Source: Cardiobacteriaceae bacterium (GTDB taxonomy: Bacteria; Pseudomonadota; Gammaproteobacteria; Cardiobacteriales; Cardiobacteriaceae). From it: a stretch of 64,000 nucleotides of DNA. The DNA is taken from NCBI GenBank assembly GCA_030529365.1, contig JAUMXB010000002.1, positions 62,001 to 126,000 on the forward strand, read 5' to 3'. The notes beneath the pieces were generated by a model. It was not told the origin of the DNA and did no database searches. It saw only the letters and a list, made by a program, of their open reading frames with translations. How positions within the stretch are numbered: the first letter of the stretch is position 1; every line of letters begins with the position of its first letter. Positions 56,927 through 64,000 of this stretch are shown here, piece after piece. The position numbers were made by a program, and so were the translations under genes.

Positions 56927-56938
56927 AGGGTCGGGGAA

Positions 56939-57388
56939 TTATTCCACGACGACTTTGCCTTTCATGATGGCGTAGTGGCCAGGGAAAGAGCAGAAGAAAT
57001 CGTAGTCGCCGCCAACTTCCAGCGCATCGGTCTTGAAGGTGACGCTGTCTTTCTCGCCGCCGCCGATGACTTTGGTGTGGGCGATGACGCGCTCGTCGTC
57101 AGGCTTGACGTATTCTTTGTCGAGGCCGGCAGCAATGCCGTCAGTGGCAACGGCCTGGGTGTCGGCAGCCTTGGTGATGACGATGTTGTGGCCCATCGCG
57201 GCTTTCGGCAGTTTGCCGACGTGGTTGATGGTGACTTCGAACTCGGGGCAGTCGGCTTTTTTGATGACGATTTTGTCGCTGTGGAATTTCATGGCGTCGT
57301 CGCCGTCAACAGTGACTTTGCAGGCGTCCTGTGCGAAGGCGGCGCTGCCCATGAGGGCAAATACGGCAGGGATAATCAATTTCTTCAT
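56939..57388 (-). CDS. azu: azurin (type 1 copper protein)
   Basis: Periplasmic electron carrier; 149 residues with a signal peptide cut near AFAQ. The copper ligands are in AMGHNIVI (His), and in FFCSFPGHYAIMKG near the C-terminus (Cys, His, Met). A disulfide pair is likely between the Cys of DACKVTV and that of KKADCPEFEV. The length and spacing match azurins. It probably donates electrons to a nitrite reductase, cytochrome c peroxidase or oxidase encoded elsewhere. Confidence 0.95.
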   Translation of the reverse strand: MKKLIIPAVFALMGSAAFAQDACKVTVDGDDAMKFHSDKIVIKKADCPEFEVTINHVGKLPKAAMGHNIVITKAADTQAVATDGIAAGLDKEYVKPDDERVIAHTKVIGGGEKDSVTFKTDALEVGGDYDFFCSFPGHYAIMKGKVVVE

Positions 57389-57513
57389 GGATTGCTCCTT
57401 ATTGACAATGTGCGAAAGTGCGCGGCTATCTTAATGCGTGGTCTGCGGCGTGGCAATGATTTTGGTCAAATTCGGGTGTCGGTGTGTTCACGATAATGGT
57501 GCGGGAAATGGAT

Positions 57514-57595
57514 TGGTATTTTTTCTCATTAATTGGCGCTTATATTGAGAAAAATTCTCACGATAAGCGCTCATAAATGGTAAAAAATAACTATT
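57514..57595. repeat. AAGCGCTT dispersed palindromic element, copy 17 (degenerate)
   Basis: Degenerate cores TGGCGCTT at 57534 and AAGCGCTC at 57565 (31 bp apart), with a GAGAAAAATTCTC middle and a GGTAAAAAATAACTATTTT end running into the T16 tract. The spacing is preserved although the cores have decayed. Confidence 0.7.
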
Positions 57596-57802
57596 TTTTT
57601 TTTTTTTTTGTATTTCTTTGAGTGGTTATTGGGTGCGGTTCGACGTTGCCCGCAAGGATTCGTCGCGAAGTGATACCGGTGCCAGCACCCGAAGCGCGGC
57701 GTAGCGGGGGTATGGCATGTTTGACCGGGACGTAGCAGGCTACGTCCCTGCAATCGCTGCGCGATGACGCGATGGTGGGTTGACACCCACTCTGTGGAAT
57801 TC

Positions 57803-57888
57803 GAGAAAATTTCTCATCATGAAGCACTTAGCATGCAAAATTTTCTCACAATAAGCGCTTATTGGTGGTAAAAAACAACTATTTTCAG
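57803..57888. repeat. AAGCGCTT dispersed palindromic element, copy 18
   Basis: Cores AAGCACTT at 57822 (one change) and AAGCGCTT at 57853 (31 bp apart), with GAGAAAATTTCTC on the left and GGTAAAAAACAACTATTTT on the right. It lies next to the ppc stop. Confidence 0.78.
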
Positions 57889-57898
57889 CATTTTCTTG

Positions 57899-60655
<2,757 letters not shown>

Positions 60656-60789
60656 ATTTTCTCCTGATTCAAAAAACGGGACGGATACATGCTGCGGCAT
60701 TTCGGCAGGCATTGCGGAATGCCTCCAGCGGATGACCGTAAAAGTTTGCTAGAATACGCCAGTTTTTTGTACCTCGACAGGATTTTCAT

Positions 60790-63090
60790 ATGAGCGATTC
60801 TTTTAAGGAAGAAGCCCTTCGTTTTCATCGGTTTCCGGTTCCAGGCAAGATTTCCGTCGTCCCCACCAAGACGCTTGCCAACCAGCGCGACTTGTCGCTT
60901 GCCTATTCGCCGGGCGTTGCTTACGCCTGCCAGGCGATTGAAGAAGATCCGTTGCAGGCCGATTTCCTGACGGCGCGCGCCAATCTGGTGGCGGTGATTT
61001 CCAATGGCACGGCTGTTCTCGGTCTTGGCAATATCGGTGCGCTTGCCGGCAAGCCGGTCATGGAAGGCAAGGGTGTGCTGTTCAAGAAATTTGCGGGAAT
61101 TGATGTTTTTGATATTGAAATCAATGAAAGAGATCCGGAAAAATTCATTGATATTGTTGCCAGTCTGGAGCCCACTTTCGGCGGCATCAATCTGGAGGAC
61201 ATCAAGGCGCCGGAATGTTTTGAAATCGAAAACCGACTGAAAGAGCGCATGAATATTCCGGTTTTCCACGATGACCAGCATGGCACCGCGATTATCGCGG
61301 CGGCAGCGCTGATCAATGCGCTGCGTATCCAGGACAAGGACATCGGCAAGGTGAAAGTCGTGGCTTCCGGTGCGGGAGCGGCGGGCATGGCCTGCCTCGA
61401 CATGTTCGTCAGCCTTGGCGTAAAAAAGGAAAACATCATCGTCTGCGATTCGAAAGGGCCGATTTATGAAGGGCGTCCGGGCGCAATGGATGGTCGCAAG
61501 GCGGAGTTTGTGGCGAAAACCGATGCGCGCACGTTGGGCGAGGCGATGGTGGGTGCCGATGTGTTTCTTGGTGTTTCGCAGGCTGGTGTGCTCAAGCAGG
61601 AGATGGTTGCCACCATGGCGGCAAAACCCCTCATTCTTGCGCTGGCCAATCCCACGCCGGAAATCATGCCGCACGAGGTGCAAGCGGTGCGTGACGATGC
61701 CATCGTCGCCACGGGTCGCTCCGATTTCCCCAACCAGGTCAACAATGTTCTCTGCTTCCCCTATCTGTTCCGCGGGGCGCTCGATGTGGGTGCGACCACC
61801 ATCAACGAAGAAATGAAACTGGCGGCCTGCCATGCCATTGCCGATCTTGCCAAATCGCCGGCAGGCGAGGAAGTGATTGCGGCCTATGGCGGGCAACGAC
61901 TGGCCTACGGCCCGGAATACGTGATTCCCAAGCCGTTTGACCCGCGCCTGATTGCCGTGATTCCGGTTGCGGTGGCCAAGGCGGCGATGGACAGCGGCGT
62001 GGCACGCCGTCCGATCGAAGATCTTGCTGCCTATCGCGAAAAACTTGACGGCATGATGAACCGCCAGGGCTTTATCATGAAGCCTATCGTCGATCGGGCG
62101 CGCGCCAATCCGCTCAAGGTGGCTTTTGCCGAAGGCGAAGATTTGCGCGTGTTGCGTGCGGTGATTGCCTGCTTGCAGGAGGGCGTTTGCAAGCCGATTC
62201 TGATTGGACGCCACAAGCGCATTGCCGAGCGCATTGCCGAATACGACATGCCCATCGATCTGGAACGCGATGTGGAAGTCATCGAGCCGATGAACAATCC
62301 GTATTACAAGGAGTGCTGGGAAGGCTATCACGCATTGCGCAGCCGTGAAGGCGTGGATCCGCAGGAAGCGCGCATCCATATGAACACGCGTCCGACCGTG
62401 CTGGCCGCCATGCTGGTCAAGCTCGGCTATGCCGACACCATGGTGTGCGGTGCGATTGGGCGTTATGACCGTCATCTGCGCCGTATTCGCGGAATTTTCG
62501 GCACCATGGATGGCGTGAAAGATCCGTCGGCAATGAACATGATTCTGACGTCCAAGGGCACTTTCTTTATTGCCGATACCCATGTGCAGCAGGAGCCGGA
62601 TGCCGAAGCGCTGGCAGATATTGCCCTGCTCGCGGCAGATACGGCAGGGCGTCTGGGCATCACGCCTAAGGTGGCGCTGGTGTCGCACTCCAACTTCGGT
62701 TCGCGGGTTACCATGCACAGTTCGAGAGTGATGCGCGAAGCGCTGCCGATTATCCGTGCGCGTGCGCCGGATCTGATGGTGGAAGGTGAAATGCATGCTG
62801 ATGCCGCGCTTGCCGAAGAAGTGCGCAATATCACCATGCCGAACAACTGCCTGGAAGGTGCGGCCAATATTCTCGTCATGCCCAATATCGATGCGGCGAA
62901 TATCAGCTACAACCTGCTGAAAGTGATGTCGGACGGCAATGTGGTTGGCCCCATCCTCATGGGATTGCGCCGGCCGGTAGCGCTGATGACCAAGGTTGCC
63001 ACGGCACGACGCATCTTCAACATGACAGCCATCGCCGTGACCGAAACCCAGGCCTACTATGCCCGCCAGGCGGAGTGCGGGGAAGAATAA
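60790..63090 (+). CDS. maeB: NADP-type malic enzyme fused to a phosphotransacetylase domain
   Basis: A 766-residue two-domain protein like E. coli MaeB. The malic-enzyme half (residues 1-420) shows [51 protein letters not shown] and [15 protein letters not shown]. The C-terminal half (about 430-760) is a Pta-like domain ([55 protein letters not shown]) thought to regulate the enzyme. It makes pyruvate and NADPH from malate. It is divergent from ppc, with 134 bp between starts. Confidence 0.96.
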   Translation: MSDSFKEEALRFHRFPVPGKISVVPTKTLANQRDLSLAYSPGVAYACQAIEEDPLQADFLTARANLVAVISNGTAVLGLGNIGALAGKPVMEGKGVLFKKFAGIDVFDIEINERDPEKFIDIVASLEPTFGGINLEDIKAPECFEIENRLKERMNIPVFHDDQHGTAIIAAAALINALRIQDKDIGKVKVVASGAGAAGMACLDMFVSLGVKKENIIVCDSKGPIYEGRPGAMDGRKAEFVAKTDARTLGEAMVGADVFLGVSQAGVLKQEMVATMAAKPLILALANPTPEIMPHEVQAVRDDAIVATGRSDFPNQVNNVLCFPYLFRGALDVGATTINEEMKLAACHAIADLAKSPAGEEVIAAYGGQRLAYGPEYVIPKPFDPRLIAVIPVAVAKAAMDSGVARRPIEDLAAYREKLDGMMNRQGFIMKPIVDRARANPLKVAFAEGEDLRVLRAVIACLQEGVCKPILIGRHKRIAERIAEYDMPIDLERDVEVIEPMNNPYYKECWEGYHALRSREGVDPQEARIHMNTRPTVLAAMLVKLGYADTMVCGAIGRYDRHLRRIRGIFGTMDGVKDPSAMNMILTSKGTFFIADTHVQQEPDAEALADIALLAADTAGRLGITPKVALVSHSNFGSRVTMHSSRVMREALPIIRARAPDLMVEGEMHADAALAEEVRNITMPNNCLEGAANILVMPNIDAANISYNLLKVMSDGNVVGPILMGLRRPVALMTKVATARRIFNMTAIAVTETQAYYARQAECGEE

Positions 63091-63117
63091 ACCGCAGCAA
63101 TCAAGGAAGCGATAAGG

Positions 63118-64000
63118 ATGAGCGAATTAGCACTGGTCAAGCTGGCCGATTACACCCCACCGGCGTTTACCACGGATCATCATGATCTGCACTTCACCCT
63201 GGATGGCGAGCGGGTGGTGGTGCGGCATGAGCAGAATTTCCGCCGCATCGAGCCCAAAGAGGATGAAATCGGCTGGCGTCGGGAGCAGGTTCGTGATTTG
63301 GTGCTGGACGGCGAAGGGCTGGATGTGCAGTCCGTGCAGATGGACGGGCGGGAGCTGTCTCATGAAGAATATCGTTATGAGAACAACAAGCTCACCCTGT
63401 TCAAGGTGCCGGACAGCTTTACCCTGACCACCACTGTTCATCTGCGCCCGGATGACAACCGCGAACTTTCCGGCCTTTACCGTTCGAACGGCATTTACTG
63501 CACGCAGTGCGAGGCGCAGGGCTTCCGTCGCATCACCTTCGCGCTCGACCGCCCCGATGTGCTTGCCACCTACCGCGTGCGCATCGAGGCGAACCGGGCG
63601 GAAAATCCGGTGCTGCTCTCCAACGGCGATCTGGAAAAATCCGGCAATCTTGGTGAAGAACACCATTATGTGCAGTGGTACGATCCGCATCCCAAGCCGA
63701 CCTATCTTTTTGCCCTGGTGGCGGGCGATCTTGCCATGGTCAACAAGCGCATCACCACACCGCTCGGCAAGCAAATCGAATTGCGCATCTACACCGAAGC
63801 GCCTTTCATCGACCAGACCGATTTCGCCATGCAGTCGCTCATCGAATCCATCCAGTGGGACGAGAAGCGCTTCGGCCTTTCCTACGATTTGCAGCGCTTC
63901 CACATCGTCGCGATCAGCGATTTCAACATGGGTGCGATGGAAAACAAGGGGTTGAACATCTTCAATACCAAATACGTCATCGCCAATACCGACACCGGCA
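63118..64000 (+). CDS. pepN: aminopeptidase N, 5' part (cut by the window edge)
   Basis: M1-family zinc aminopeptidase. About 294 residues are visible from the ATG at 63118 with an AAGG ribosome site. The N-terminal beta domain has DRPDVLATYRVRIEANR near residue 144 and PKPTYLFALVAGDLA near 192. The exopeptidase motif GAMEN is in FNMGAMENKGLNIFNTKYV near residue 272. The zinc motif HExxH would be just beyond the edge. It follows maeB by 27 bp and could be co-transcribed with it. Confidence 0.95.
   Translation, partial: MSELALVKLADYTPPAFTTDHHDLHFTLDGERVVVRHEQNFRRIEPKEDEIGWRREQVRDLVLDGEGLDVQSVQMDGRELSHEEYRYENNKLTLFKVPDSFTLTTTVHLRPDDNRELSGLYRSNGIYCTQCEAQGFRRITFALDRPDVLATYRVRIEANRAENPVLLSNGDLEKSGNLGEEHHYVQWYDPHPKPTYLFALVAGDLAMVNKRITTPLGKQIELRIYTEAPFIDQTDFAMQSLIESIQWDEKRFGLSYDLQRFHIVAISDFNMGAMENKGLNIFNTKYVIANTDTG

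Larger units (their letters stand above)
57389..57898. other. 510-bp non-coding region with two dispersed elements and a T16 run
   Basis: Upstream of azurin and downstream of ppc. It holds AAGCGCTT elements at 57514-57595 and 57803-57888, a run of 16 T at 57594-57609, and a GACGTAGCAGGCTACGTCC hairpin near 57730-57748 with a GGTGGGTTGACACCCAC repeat. No gene. Confidence 0.7.

Noticed and set aside
3505-57860. AAGCGCTT elements as small CRISPR arrays
   Set aside because: The 31-33 bp periodicity looks array-like, but the sequence between cores is itself a conserved palindrome, not unique spacers, and copies have at most three cores.

Overview
The window is about 58-60% GC by eye. It carries gammaproteobacterial housekeeping neighbourhoods: hemA-prfA, lolB divergent from hemA, ffh flanked by ypjD and a corC-type gene, ettA, ubiA, rlmH, slyX, ppiD, azurin, ppc, maeB and pepN. 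Together with TRAP transporters, surface lipoproteins of the Slam-exported type and many short dispersed repeats, this fits a Cardiobacteriaceae-like (Cardiobacterium-type) host-associated gammaproteobacterium. The family assignment is inferred from gene content and recall, not from an alignment.

Layout. 0-5.4 kb: the end of a TRAP transporter locus (large permease, two tandem near-identical binding proteins), an L-xylulose kinase and a small ArsC-like protein. 6.0-9.2 kb: a second complete TRAP transporter on the minus strand. 9.3-25.7 kb: a type III-A CRISPR-Cas locus, all on the minus strand. In order of transcription it holds a CARF protein of the NE0113 family, cas10/csm1, csm2, csm3, csm4, csm5, cas6, a membrane-anchored Csx16 fusion, a CARF-HEPN Csx2/TM1812 RNase, two paralogous genes of unknown function, a 32-repeat CRISPR array with its terminator, then cas2-cas1-cas2. 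25.7-29.6 kb: prmC and a sulfur cassette (BigR/YgaV-type ArsR regulator, SulP transporter, persulfide-dioxygenase-type hydrolase). 29.8-34.5 kb: prfA, hemA, a TPR protein and lolB. 34.7-44.7 kb: a metal-linked DUF4198 protein behind a Zur-like box, the corC/ypjD/ffh cluster, two divergent lipoproteins, rlmH, ettA and ubiA. 44.9-57.4 kb: an unknown secreted protein, an AraC regulator, an FMN-dependent lactate dehydrogenase, carbonic anhydrase with a PAP2 phosphatase, copZ-copA, a stand-alone HIRAN protein, a HAD phosphatase, slyX-ppiD and azurin. 57.9-64 kb: ppc, maeB and the start of pepN.

How the parts work together. The CRISPR region encodes a full surveillance complex (Cas10 with intact HD and GGDD motifs, Csm2-5, Cas6), two predicted cyclic-oligoadenylate sensors (NE0113 and Csx2), a predicted signal-control protein (Csx16, here fused to membrane helices) and an adaptation module with two cas2 genes. 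The same 14-bp near-palindrome (TGACAAATTTGTTG) lies upstream of cas10, upstream of the unknown gene pair, and in the loop of the array terminator, which suggests one regulator acts on the locus. The two unknown paralogs, the Csx16 fusion and this shared motif are the best candidates for something undescribed.

A second theme is repeats. Eighteen intergenic elements are built around the palindrome AAGCGCTT. In the multi-core copies the cores are spaced 31-33 bp apart. A separate mobile-like element with 14-bp terminal inverted repeats (TATAGC-type) has one complete and several decayed copies.
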